A stretch of DNA of 64,000 nt, taken from the NCBI GenBank assembly GCA_035235625.1, contig CP141141.1, forward strand, positions 7,182,968-7,246,967, written 5' to 3'. The notes below the pieces were generated by a model. It worked only from the letters and a program-made list of their open reading frames with translations. It did not search any database and was not told the DNA's origin. The translations under genes were made by a program, and so were the position numbers. This document shows, piece by piece, positions 37,901-44,488 of the stretch; within the stretch, counting starts at the first letter, position 1, and the number at the start of each line of letters is the position of its first letter. Source of the stretch: Saururus chinensis (Eukaryota > Streptophyta > Magnoliopsida > Piperales > Saururaceae).

Positions 37901-40900
37901 TAATAGCAATAACATACTGAAAAGGGTAACATCCTTCTTAAGAATGCTAAATAATTGCATTAGACAAAAAAGTATAATCCATTTCATCATGCTCAGACAT
38001 AAAGGGAGGAACAAATAACAGAGGCTTACAGGTAAGATGTGACATAGAATAGAACAGAGAAATTTTGTTTACAAAATAAAAATCGAATTCTACAAGATGG
38101 TGACAAGAAACCAACATCAAGAAGAAAAAAAGACTAAAAACCTCAAGACTTAGCATGAAAACATGATGTTAAGAAGCTGAAAACTTCGCAGGTGATAAAA
38201 AAAAGCTAAGAGGCCATTTCCCCGGGAGAAAATTGCATCAGGAAAGGCATCAGCATAAAATTATGGCACTATAAATTTCTCATACAGATGCTACAATCAC
38301 CATTTTGAATAAAGTAATGACACAATAATATAGACCTATATCGCCAAACCAGAATATATATGTTGGGACAAAAATGATGATGAACAAGCTAAGAGCACAA
38401 AGATACCTGAGTAGCATATGTTCGTTGGAAAGGACTTCTATCTGCATTCAGCTGAAATAAAAAGATATAAATCCAATTCAGGTAAAACAAAATTCTCATA
38501 AAATGTTCAGAAAAGTCAAAACTTTGATCTAACCAAGTTACCAATAGACGGCTCAAGATACAAGGACAATTTCTACAAGCATATATAAACAAAAGGAATT
38601 AAACAATTCAAAAGTAGCTAGCACCACAGAAAAGAAAAGTGCGGACAACCTATAATAAGTTAAACACGATCATACAACAACAACATGACCTTCTTCTCTA
38701 AAACAATAAAATAAGCCAGAAAGTCATGACTTGCAGCTGCATCTTTTTCATTTAAATAATTTTAGGTACATAAATATATCACATCTTCTATTAACACTAA
38801 ATAAAAAAAAGTCGATCTTTCTTCCATGCCTTAATTCACTCCATCATTTTATTATTTTTTCCAAATATAAGTGCCAAGGCACTCACAATAGGATATACAA
38901 CATGAGTATACATAACACATCACCATAAAGAATAACAAACTTGAAAGTCATGTTACTGATAAGAGCACTTTCATTAGATAATGGAATAGCATTTTTCTAA
39001 ACCCTTAAAAGAAAATCTAGTAGATAGAAGAAAATGCATTTCAGTGTGTTGGGCCTCTGAGGGTTTGACTTATCACTGAGATCACGTTTTGGCAGCTTCC
39101 CCAAGGACCAAGGGCGTGTAAAATGAATTTCACACCTGGTTGGCAGAGTTTCGCTAATCATGGCGAGGACTCAGCGAAATTGCCCCCGTGGGCAGCATTT
39201 GTTGCCCATAAAACAAAACAAAAAAATCTAGCTGCAGCTGTGCATGCAATGCGGCAACCTTTGCCTGCATATTTTTTACAATACTTTAAAAAATATGACT
39301 AGATCAATTATAGAGAAACTAAATCATCTAGGGAAAATAATGAAACATTAAATAAAATAAAAATGTTCTGAAGAAATTTTGGAAAGGCAAAATCAGAACT
39401 ATAAAAAAATCACATATATGCAAAGAAGAAATTGTGTTATATTATATAATTTAGATTTAGTGCTATCAAGGCATATAAAGGCACATCCAAAACGAATTTC
39501 TATAAAAAAATTCGTTACAGTAATATGGTGATTTCCTTGTACCAAATAGGTTATATAAAAATTGCCAAATACAGTATAACCCTCTTGGGGCTTGGACAAT
39601 GACATCCCCTCAAGTTGCTAATGCGGATCTCCCTATGGCAGACAATAGTAGATGTTGGCTTCAAGAAATTCAAAAGGGCAGTTAGGTTATCTTCTAAAGC
39701 TATTTAACGCCAGCATGAGAAACAAAGATGAGAGGTGTGACATGGGAAGCAAGAAGAAGAAAGCATAATAGGAGGGTTCAATTGCCATTTGTTTGTCAGC
39801 TAATCAAATGATTTTCCTACTCTCCTCAAGTTAACTTCATATTATAGACACATTTACAATATGCACTAGTGAGAAACTCATGCTTTATTCAGCCAACAAA
39901 AAAAACTTAATGCCATATTTTTCTTAATCTATGATTGGCCTACAGTGATCCAAATTATAAACTTTTTACATTGGACCACTGCTTGCCTTAATCCAATTTA
40001 CAGCTTCTCAATGTTAGATCATTTCAAGAAAAATCCACTAGTTTCTAGATGTTTGAATATACATAAACATCCAGAACATTTTTGCAGATCACGGAGATCA
40101 TAGTACGTGATTTGTGAGATCTCAACTACCAAGATGAGACGGAGATCTGAGATGGAAAAACCTTGTCCTCAAGAGCTATGAATATGGTTGAAAGGGAATA
40201 TCCAATTGTAGCCATATCGTTTCAAATGCAGACAAGAGCAAAGATAATGTGTCCTGTATCACTAGGTTATCCATTTTAAAGAAAAATGATTGGGTGGTGA
40301 ATGTCAGAAGGTTACAGCATATGCGAAAAAAAGGTGACAACAACATAAGGTGACATGAAGTGGAGGGCGTTTGTGGAGAGGGGTTTAGCAGGGGGATAAA
40401 AACTATTCTTCAGCAGGGACCAAGAAAGTGACAACAGTAATTACTGTCCGGCTGTACTAGACAGGTTAATTTCTATCATTCTCAACCTCAGGAGTTTTGA
40501 ACTTGAAAATATTGGTGTTACTCTTTTAAGGTGGAAAACATTATCAGTTCAGAAAACAGCCCTCTCCTCATGTCATCCAGTCACAGGGACAGACAAAAAA
40601 TCAAAGCTGTTTGGACCAACCTGCTTAATTTGCTAACACATCCGAGTAAACTTCATATGCTTCTGCACAGAATCTTAGTTAGATCAGTAATGACTGAAAA
40701 GTCCTAATTTAAAAAACCATCTCATACCACTCTATTTGCCATTTTGTTAACTCATATTAAGCTAATATTGTCAAATTCAAGCAGCAGTTAAACATCTACG
40801 ACCACTTTTCTACTTCTGTAAGGTCCTACCAGTTGCCCGAGTTGATCATAAATGCAGCTCAAGTGTAGTAGTTAGAGGACATCGCCAAAAATAAAATAGG

Positions 40901-41610
40901 CCTGATTATCAGGAGGAACAGAATCTACGTAAAAGTTGTTAACGTGCTTGTCAATCATTAAAAAAAAACACCTACCGAATCCAAGCTTGGCTCATAGTAT
41001 TTGCTACCCTACTGAAAACGATTAAAAGTTTTAGTATATATAAAACATAGGATAATGAACGGTGTTTCATATGATTAAAGTCCGATCACTAAACTGTGGC
41101 AGAATCTCTAGGGAGCGCATTTAGAAGAAACCGCAGTTCAGCTCTGATAGCTGATATGCTTCAATCAAGATTTGTGTTAAAACAACTTAAACAACGATAA
41201 ATCAGCACTTCTCCCTCTAGAATCCACCGTAGCTTCCCAACCGGCCTAATCGATGAACAGAAACAAAATTGAGCCTCAAGTATATAGCCAACGAGTACAT
41301 AAAATTCACTAAAACTACACTGAAATCGACCCACAAGACAAAACCAGCATAAAAATCCGAACCTTTCATAAAAAAAGAAAGGGAGAGGAACAGCACATTC
41401 GGAACCAAAGGGAAGAAAAGGAAATGGAAGAACTGAGAATGTGGAAAGGGGCAGGCGTACGTCTTTGAACTGCAGGAGGCCGAGGTCGCCGAGGTAGGAG
41501 ACGGTGCGGTGGGATGACTCGATGGGGATGATGAGCTGCACCAACTGCATCGCCTCCGACCGCATCAGATCCATGGGCGGGCAGCAGCCACCCGCACCAG
41601 CGCCCGCCAT
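16699..41610 (-). CDS. VHA-a: V-type proton ATPase subunit a (VHA-a), 18 exons, 821 aa
   Basis: Membrane subunit a of the V-ATPase V0 sector. It supplies the proton half-channels beside the c-ring, so that ATP hydrolysis by V1 pumps protons into the vacuole or trans-Golgi. Exons (minus): 41610-41461, 38451-38407, 35017-34895, 34801-34694, 30007-29897, 29803-29630, 29061-28924, 28697-28590, 28480-28373, 28286-28138, 27678-27525, 18600-18440, 18294-18088, 18001-17818, 17728-17645, 17532-17336, 17088-17029, 16903-16699. They total 2,466 bp, all borders are GT-AG, frame is kept throughout, and the 821 aa equals the usual plant length. The cytosolic N-terminal half (to about 410) has a [11 protein letters not shown] start. 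The membrane half carries [15 protein letters not shown] (422-436), the essential arginine of YLRLWALSLAH at 729 (yeast Vph1 Arg735) and HALRLHWVE with Arg790 (yeast Arg799). Start: the ATG at 41,610 is the first in-frame ATG and matches the family N terminus. It most resembles the tonoplast a2/a3 type. Introns 4 and 11 contain retrotransposons, but no exon is damaged. Confidence 0.96.
17029..17088 (-). CDS. VHA-a: VHA-a exon 17, residues 734-754
   Basis: 60-bp exon coding [20 protein letters not shown], continuing the helix that carries Arg729. Both borders split codons (Ser734, Gly754). Donor GTGAGT. Confidence 0.94.
17336..17532 (-). CDS. VHA-a: VHA-a exon 16, residues 669-734, with essential Arg729
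   Basis: Begins [11 protein letters not shown], has a His/Asp/Glu-rich cytosolic loop, then [20 protein letters not shown] and SYLRLWAL. The Arg of YLRLW (residue 729) corresponds to yeast Vph1 Arg735, needed for proton transfer with the c-ring glutamate. 197 bp; the Ser734 codon is split. Confidence 0.96.
17645..17728 (-). CDS. VHA-a: VHA-a exon 15, residues 641-668
   Basis: 84-bp exon coding [20 protein letters not shown] and LLKKQHEE, a membrane helix with a positively charged end. Phase 0 on both sides. Confidence 0.93.
17818..18001 (-). CDS. VHA-a: VHA-a exon 14, residues 579-640
   Basis: Codes [20 protein letters not shown], then [20 protein letters not shown] and [17 protein letters not shown]. 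The membrane helix and the following luminal stretch are conserved. 184 bp, ending in phase 0. Confidence 0.95.
18088..18294 (-). CDS. VHA-a: VHA-a exon 13, residues 510-579
   Basis: Codes [20 protein letters not shown], then [20 protein letters not shown] and [15 protein letters not shown], covering luminal-loop and membrane segments. 207 bp; the Trp579 codon is split. Confidence 0.95.
18440..18600 (-). CDS. VHA-a: VHA-a exon 12, residues 457-510
   Basis: Codes [38 protein letters not shown] and ECRDPSCG. 161 bp, splitting the Gly510 codon. It joins exon 11 in frame across the retrotransposon-bearing intron, which shows the insertion left the gene readable. Confidence 0.95.
18601..20660. 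other. Intron 11 of VHA-a, part 3' of the retrotransposon
   Basis: AT-rich intron sequence. No domain-bearing open frame and no repeat that I could define. 20,661-20,665 (AGCAG) is one copy of the duplication flanking the element. Confidence 0.5.
20666..21173 (-). repeat. 3' LTR of the intron-11 element (508 bp)
   Basis: Same termini as the 5' LTR (TGATGTAGAGGG at 21,173, TGCATCA at 20,666). It is shorter by one internal segment near 21,116. In this orientation its promoter and poly(A) signals point the same way as VHA-a. Confidence 0.9.
21195..24330 (-). pseudogene. Broken pol (PR-RT-RH-INT) of the intron-11 element
   Basis: Protease at 24,310-24,060 reads [13 protein letters not shown], where the family has DSG, so the catalytic Asp is Gly. 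The reverse transcriptase segment 23,338-23,153 has [11 protein letters not shown] but YFDG in place of Y-x-D-D. The RNase H piece at 22,787-22,560 has [16 protein letters not shown]. The integrase core at 22,068-21,841 has MDFVLGLP and VVVDRFSKM, and TSNKD in place of SDRD. The integrase C terminus at 21,440-21,195 contains [20 protein letters not shown]. Stops and frameshifts lie between these pieces. The protein cannot be functional. Confidence 0.85.
24546..26023 (-). pseudogene. Broken gag of the intron-11 element
   Basis: Starts [12 protein letters not shown] at 26,023, followed by a Gln-rich stretch ([16 protein letters not shown]), then in other frames a gag core with FEVENYFKV and AAWWNQLQ (25,248-25,048). 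It ends with a CCHC zinc knuckle [14 protein letters not shown] at 24,587-24,546. Gag packages the element RNA. At least two frame changes or stops separate these parts. Confidence 0.8.
26039..26575 (-). repeat. 5' LTR of the intron-11 element (537 bp)
   Basis: Minus-strand start TGATGTAGAGGG at 26,575 and end TGCATCA at 26,039. It has about 37 bp around 26,485-26,522, including a small CAGCC...GGCTG hairpin, that the 3' LTR lacks. A plant-type AATCAATAGAA lies near the R/U5 part. Confidence 0.9.
26581..27524. other. Intron 11 of VHA-a, part 5' of the retrotransposon
   Basis: AT-rich. A short GATGATGACAATGACGACA-type trinucleotide-like tract lies at about 27,075-27,125. Nothing else was recognised. 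Confidence 0.5.
27525..27678 (-). CDS. VHA-a: VHA-a exon 11, residues 405-456
   Basis: Codes [19 protein letters not shown] and the first two membrane helices, including [20 protein letters not shown], then [10 protein letters not shown]. 154 bp, restoring phase 0. The 8.9-kb intron with the sense retrotransposon follows. Confidence 0.95.
28138..28286 (-). CDS. VHA-a: VHA-a exon 10, residues 356-405
   Basis: Codes [20 protein letters not shown] through FQEIVDAYG. It contains [11 protein letters not shown], the boundary before the membrane domain. 149 bp, so the codon for Gly405 is split by intron 10. Confidence 0.95.
28373..28480 (-). CDS. VHA-a: VHA-a exon 9, residues 320-355
   Basis: Codes [20 protein letters not shown] and [16 protein letters not shown]. 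The block CLVGEGW is nearly invariant in subunit a. 108 bp, phase 0. Confidence 0.95.
28590..28697 (-). CDS. VHA-a: VHA-a exon 8, residues 284-319
   Basis: Codes [16 protein letters not shown] through ERWNLL. This is the returning helix of the arm. 108 bp, phase 0, acceptor TTCTAG. Confidence 0.93.
28924..29061 (-). CDS. VHA-a: VHA-a exon 7, residues 238-283
   Basis: Codes [20 protein letters not shown] and [13 protein letters not shown], family-defining motifs, and ends RQMIEE. 138 bp, phase 0. Confidence 0.95.
29630..29803 (-). CDS. VHA-a: VHA-a exon 6, residues 180-237
   Basis: Contains [15 protein letters not shown] and [14 protein letters not shown], strongly conserved blocks of the distal globular lobe, and ends PVSGEK. 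174 bp, phase 0. Confidence 0.95.
29897..30007 (-). CDS. VHA-a: VHA-a exon 5, residues 143-179
   Basis: Begins [18 protein letters not shown] and ends QPLLVEQ. This variable part of the N-terminal domain differs most between paralogues. 111 bp, phase 0, with good GCAG and GTATGT borders. Confidence 0.92.
30939..31357 (+). repeat. 5' LTR of the intron-4 element, truncated
   Basis: About 420 bp aligned to the LTR of the intron-11 element, losing its last part (about 100 bp including the TGCATCA end). It joins directly to an inverted gag fragment. Confidence 0.7.
31361..31397 (-). pseudogene. Inverted zinc-knuckle scrap of gag
   Basis: CTGAGGTGTGTCCCAGCTG and the bases after it match the plus-strand (antisense) text of the intron-11 element at about 24,552-24,590. 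Read on the minus strand it gives [10 protein letters not shown], the CCHC region. The rest of this copy is in plus orientation, so this piece has been flipped. Confidence 0.6.
31400..33400 (+). pseudogene. Broken pol of the intron-4 element
   Basis: The protease region has [11 protein letters not shown] (31,444-31,476; DRE replaces DSG) and [12 protein letters not shown]. The RT begins with [16 protein letters not shown] (about 32,130-32,180) but jumps from [11 protein letters not shown] straight to [10 protein letters not shown], so the palm with the catalytic aspartates is deleted. The RT end is [13 protein letters not shown]. The RNase H piece is at 32,700-32,900 ([17 protein letters not shown]), then a remnant of the integrase zinc region. 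Several stops are present. Confidence 0.75.
33401..34693. other. Intron 4 of VHA-a, 5' part
   Basis: AT-rich intron sequence between exon 4 and the retrotransposon remnant. The lost 3' end of that element may lie here, but I could not recognise an LTR. The proximal stretch 30,008-30,938 on the other side is likewise unremarkable. Confidence 0.4.
34694..34801 (-). CDS. VHA-a: VHA-a exon 4, residues 107-142
   Basis: Codes [20 protein letters not shown] onward and ends IVLQK. It is part of the coiled-coil arm that contacts the peripheral stalks. 108 bp, phase 0. The 4.7-kb intron holding the antisense retrotransposon follows. Confidence 0.94.
34895..35017 (-). CDS. VHA-a: VHA-a exon 3, residues 66-106
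   Basis: Begins [18 protein letters not shown], a hallmark of plant subunit a, and ends NIDDLE. 123 bp, phase 0, acceptor ATCACAG, donor GTGAGT. Confidence 0.94.
35224..35416. repeat. Short direct repeat in VHA-a intron 2
   Basis: Two related 38-39-bp copies at 35,224-35,262 and 35,379-35,416 share TTAGAAA and AGCTCTATCAAATGAGA, then CCCA. They are 155 bp apart and about 85% alike. Confidence 0.6.
36960..37200 (+). mobile_element. LTR-like remnant in VHA-a intron 2
   Basis: It has the late part of a plant LTR: TTCCTTAGGAATTTTATTTT, a TATA-like CCTATAAATTG near 37,097, CAATCAATAAAATTC near 37,130 as a poly(A)-like signal, and a CT-rich tail. Borders and duplication were not found. The family is unknown. 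Confidence 0.35.
37210..37420. mobile_element. Fold-back element with GGTCGTACAACC motifs, intron 2
   Basis: The ends are inverted: TGTAGACC at 37,210 and GGTCTACA at 37,413-37,420. Next inside, AATCCGGATTG mirrors CAATCCGGACT, and GGTTGTACAA mirrors TCGTACAACC. The whole 211 bp could form a hairpin. Perfect or near-perfect GGTCGTAC(A/G)ACC palindromes also occur at 35,843-35,854, 35,914-35,925 and 37,379-37,390. No clear duplication was found. Confidence 0.55.
38407..38451 (-). CDS. VHA-a: VHA-a exon 2, residues 51-65
   Basis: A 45-bp micro-exon coding [15 protein letters not shown], phase 0 on both sides, between acceptor TTATTTCAG and donor GTATCT. It is recognised by the family motif SPFQRTYA. 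It is isolated by introns of 3.0 and 3.4 kb. Confidence 0.92.
38452..41460. other. Intron 1 of VHA-a; no insertion recognised
   Basis: 3,009-bp AT-rich first intron. A GC-richer patch at 39,050-39,220 (with GTGGGCAGCATTTG) looks foreign to its surroundings, but I could not find inverted ends or a duplication. No coding signal on either strand. Confidence 0.4.
41461..41610 (-). CDS. VHA-a: VHA-a exon 1, residues 1-50
   Basis: Starts [19 protein letters not shown] and ends GLLQFKD, in phase 0, with donor GTACGC. It encodes the conserved N-terminal start of the cytosolic domain. It is the most GC-rich exon, as is common for plant first exons. Confidence 0.93.
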
Positions 41611-41674
41611 CTCTCTTCCCCTTCGCCTCCCGCTTGCCGCTAATTCGCTTTCAATCGATTTGTGGACTCTGTGA

Positions 41675-41690
41675 CTCTCTCTCTCTCTCT
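41675..41690 (-). promoter_or_regulatory. GA repeat in the VHA-a 5' leader
   Basis: (GA)8 on the gene strand, 65-80 nt upstream of the ATG. GA/CT microsatellites are frequent in plant 5' leaders and can bind GAGA-binding (BBR/BPC) factors. A function here is inferred only from position. Confidence 0.45.
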
Positions 41691-41974
41691 TGCCCTTTAG
41701 GACTCGACACAAATGTTGTTGAATTGGATCTTCGGAGGAACGGAGATTTTGAGCGGATTCGACACTGCCTCCTCCCCAATACTGCCCAGAGCCAGATTTT
41801 GATAACGGGTTACGGGCAGGGGGAAGAAGAAAAGCTTGTTCGCAGACCTTCTTCTGCGATCAGGCACCGCAGGATGAGTTTGAGGGCCCAGTTTGCTGGG
41901 TCCAATCGAGGCTACGAGGAGGAAATGTATGGGCCGCATATTCACTCTCGTCACGTGATCTAACGTGTTTTTAG

Positions 41975-42345
41975 AAGGAAAATTATTTAAATAATTAAAA
42001 AAAGATAATTACCGAAATTATATACTTTGAGAAATATTTCCACGTAGGCGCCGCCTATATGGTTTTTTTTTTTTAAATAAAATTTGATTTCGTCTTTTGT
42101 AAAAACAAAATTATGTTTAAGTATAAAATCATGTTTAAGTTGATTCCGTCGCGAAATCCCTTAGACACTTTACCCCACTTGCCATAGCACATGGGTTTAA
42201 TTGAATTTTGTCTTTTTAAATTGACAAAATTAACAAGCTAATTTTGTCTTTTAGAATAACGAAATCCCAATACTTATTTTAAGTGGATTTCGTCCATTGG
42301 AAGGACAAAATCAACTTAAATTGATTTCGTTCTTCTAAAGAATGA
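41975..42345. mobile_element. Member of the palindrome-rich element family upstream of VHA-a
   Basis: It shares with 12,360-13,325 an AT-rich arm ending in a GTAGGCGCCGCC-like block (near 42,043-42,055), then small palindromes: ATTTCGTC...GACAAAAT, TTTTGTCTTTTTAAATTGAC with its partner AAAATTAAC, and GATTTCGTTCTTCT. It lies 365 bp upstream of the VHA-a start codon, so it may sit in or near the promoter. Borders are not resolved. Confidence 0.45.
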
Positions 42346-43744
42346 AACCCGCGCTACTTACCCTCACTGCTCCTCCCCTTCTAGTTCGTCTCCCATTTCA
42401 TTTCTCCATTCATGTGCGTTGTGCTTTGCCCAAATCCGCCACCAAGTGACCCGGCCATTGACCGCGCTCTGTCCAGCTCTTCCATCAAGCAACCTAGTTG
42501 TCTACCGCTCTCCGCCATCTACCACGCCGTCTAGATCTTCAACCTAGGTCACACATAGACAATTCATCCACCATCAAACCACAGACACATGTTTTTTTTC
42601 CTTGACCCTTTTCAGCATTGCAGTTGGTTTAATACAAACCGCTTCTCAAATGCACTCATTGGCCATAGTGCATAATGTCCAGCGTTTTTACCTATGGATC
42701 TGCTGAATTTTTGTGTTCATTTTTTTAGTTTTCTTCATCCAGTTATGAGATATGATCTACCGCATATGATTTATATTCATTATTATATTCTTTAAGATCT
42801 TTCTTAAGCTAATTGGCTTGGTGGAAATTTGTTTGTTAACTTAGTTTTTAAGCTAGTTTCCTTAGCGGGCATATTAAGACTAAATTGTCTATAGACGAAA
42901 TTGCTACGGGAGTATTTCAATTTCGAGTTGAAAATGTGATCATGTTTATGTACTTTTGTTCCTGAATGTGTAGTCAAATTATGTATATTTTGCAATGCGC
43001 ATTTTTTAGTTTTAAAGGTTGATGCATTTTGATTGGCATAGTTAGGAACTCCCTTTGCTAGCGGAGGAGTTACATTGGCCTGAGTCAGGGTCTATTACAT
43101 GTTTATGTGTTTTTGGAACTGAAATCTAAAAATACCTTGGTTTGTTATTAAGGGGTATATGGTGAGGTTATTTATTTAAAAAAATTTATTTTTTTTAATT
43201 ATGTTGTTGGTTTCTATGTTAAAAGGCTAATTTTGATAGCATGCAATTGATATATTTATTACTAGTTTCTATATTAAGCTCAAGTAATAGATTAATTTTA
43301 TATTTCGTTAAGTAAAGTAGTTATTTTGAAGTAATTGATTAATGTATTATTTTTATAATATATTATTTATGAATTAAGTTAATAAAAATGGTAGAAGAAA
43401 TGGTTAGTTTTATGCTTCACCATGAAGGATGCACACATGGATTATTCATTAAGAAACCATCTACTTATGATGAACCTTGAGATGCAAGTAGCTGGCAGAG
43501 TCGGGTGGAATCGAAGAAGATGGAAAATTACTATAAAATTCAAATATTTGGATATTTGGATATAGATCAAGACTAATATGTGTAGATGATAATGCATCAT
43601 TAAGACAAATGTTTCACCATTTGTCTCACATATTTTGTTTCAAGCTTTTTCTCGAAAAAGAGGCCCGAGTGCCTAGTAAAAGGTGCAGTAGTTCACATAG
43701 GAGTTTACATAGGAGCTCTCATAAGAGCTCTCGAAGAAATGTCA
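42346..43744. other. No gene; AT-rich spacer
   Basis: A short GC-richer part at 42,350-42,560 is followed by AT-rich sequence. A hairpin AAGCTTTTTCTCGAAAAAG lies near 43,642. No coding feature. Confidence 0.35.
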
Positions 43745-44488
43745 TGTAATATCCCTAATATTCCTCAGTTTTGAAAATTAAATACATGGAAAATAGGGTG
43801 TTTGACTTATTGACATTCTTAGTAAAATAACTTCCTCCCTACATAGAATTTGTAGCTGAAACTATTAGAAAGTAGACAGATAGAGCTTCGAAATGCCACC
43901 AAGAACACGCGAATTAGAGTTCGGATAAGGGAGATACGACTGTTCAAAGTTGAGTATGTTGCATTAGGCCCGTTTACCCGATTTAGATTGTTTTTGGCCC
44001 GTTTAAGTCATTTTGCGGGCCTGGTTGTTTATAATTTTGAAATTAATTTTTAAGGTTCTAATTAGTTGGCCTAATTGGGGAGGATTACTTAAATTCTATG
44101 GGGGTTAGGAATCCTAATCCTCATGCTTATAAAAAGGTTTTTGAGGGCACAATTAAGGGGCTGGTTGGACTATTAAGGGAAGGAGGATGAGCCGCCGATG
44201 GAATTTTCTGGCAAGGCTCCAGTGAAGCTCTGGCAGCGATGGATCGACAACAAATCGGCCATTAAGGTAAGACTTTGAGTTGAGATTAGTAGATCGTTAC
44301 ATAAATTTTAATGTACAGTACTTCTGCAATCTCAAATTTTATACCTTAGATCTCTGCAATCCCTATTTTGTAATTAAAAGGAATAGTGATCTTTGCACTG
44401 TTATTATTTGAAATCTACCAGCCAGTCACTGGAACCTTCATGGGAGAGGGGCCACCTTGGACCTAGCCCTTGCAATCTTGGCTACAAT
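43745..44488 (+). mobile_element. 5' part of a family-A LTR, plus orientation
   Basis: Starts TGTAATATCCC and mirrors the right end of the next copy (47,453 downward). Shared landmarks are GTTTACCCGATTTA, AGGGAGATACGACTG, CATGCTTATAAAAAGG (TATA near 44,128) and AAGGTAAGAC after a GC-rich leader. It appears interrupted by the opposite-facing copy at 44,489-47,453 and to resume at 47,454. Confidence 0.6.

Noticed and set aside
39050..39230. Possible MITE in VHA-a intron 1
   Set aside because: The composition differs from its surroundings, but I could not find inverted ends or a target-site duplication.
41611..41712. N-terminal extension of VHA-a upstream of 41,610
   Set aside because: The frame stays open to 41,712, but the codon there is TTG. 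No in-frame ATG precedes 41,610, and known relatives begin at the MA...[11 protein letters not shown] position.
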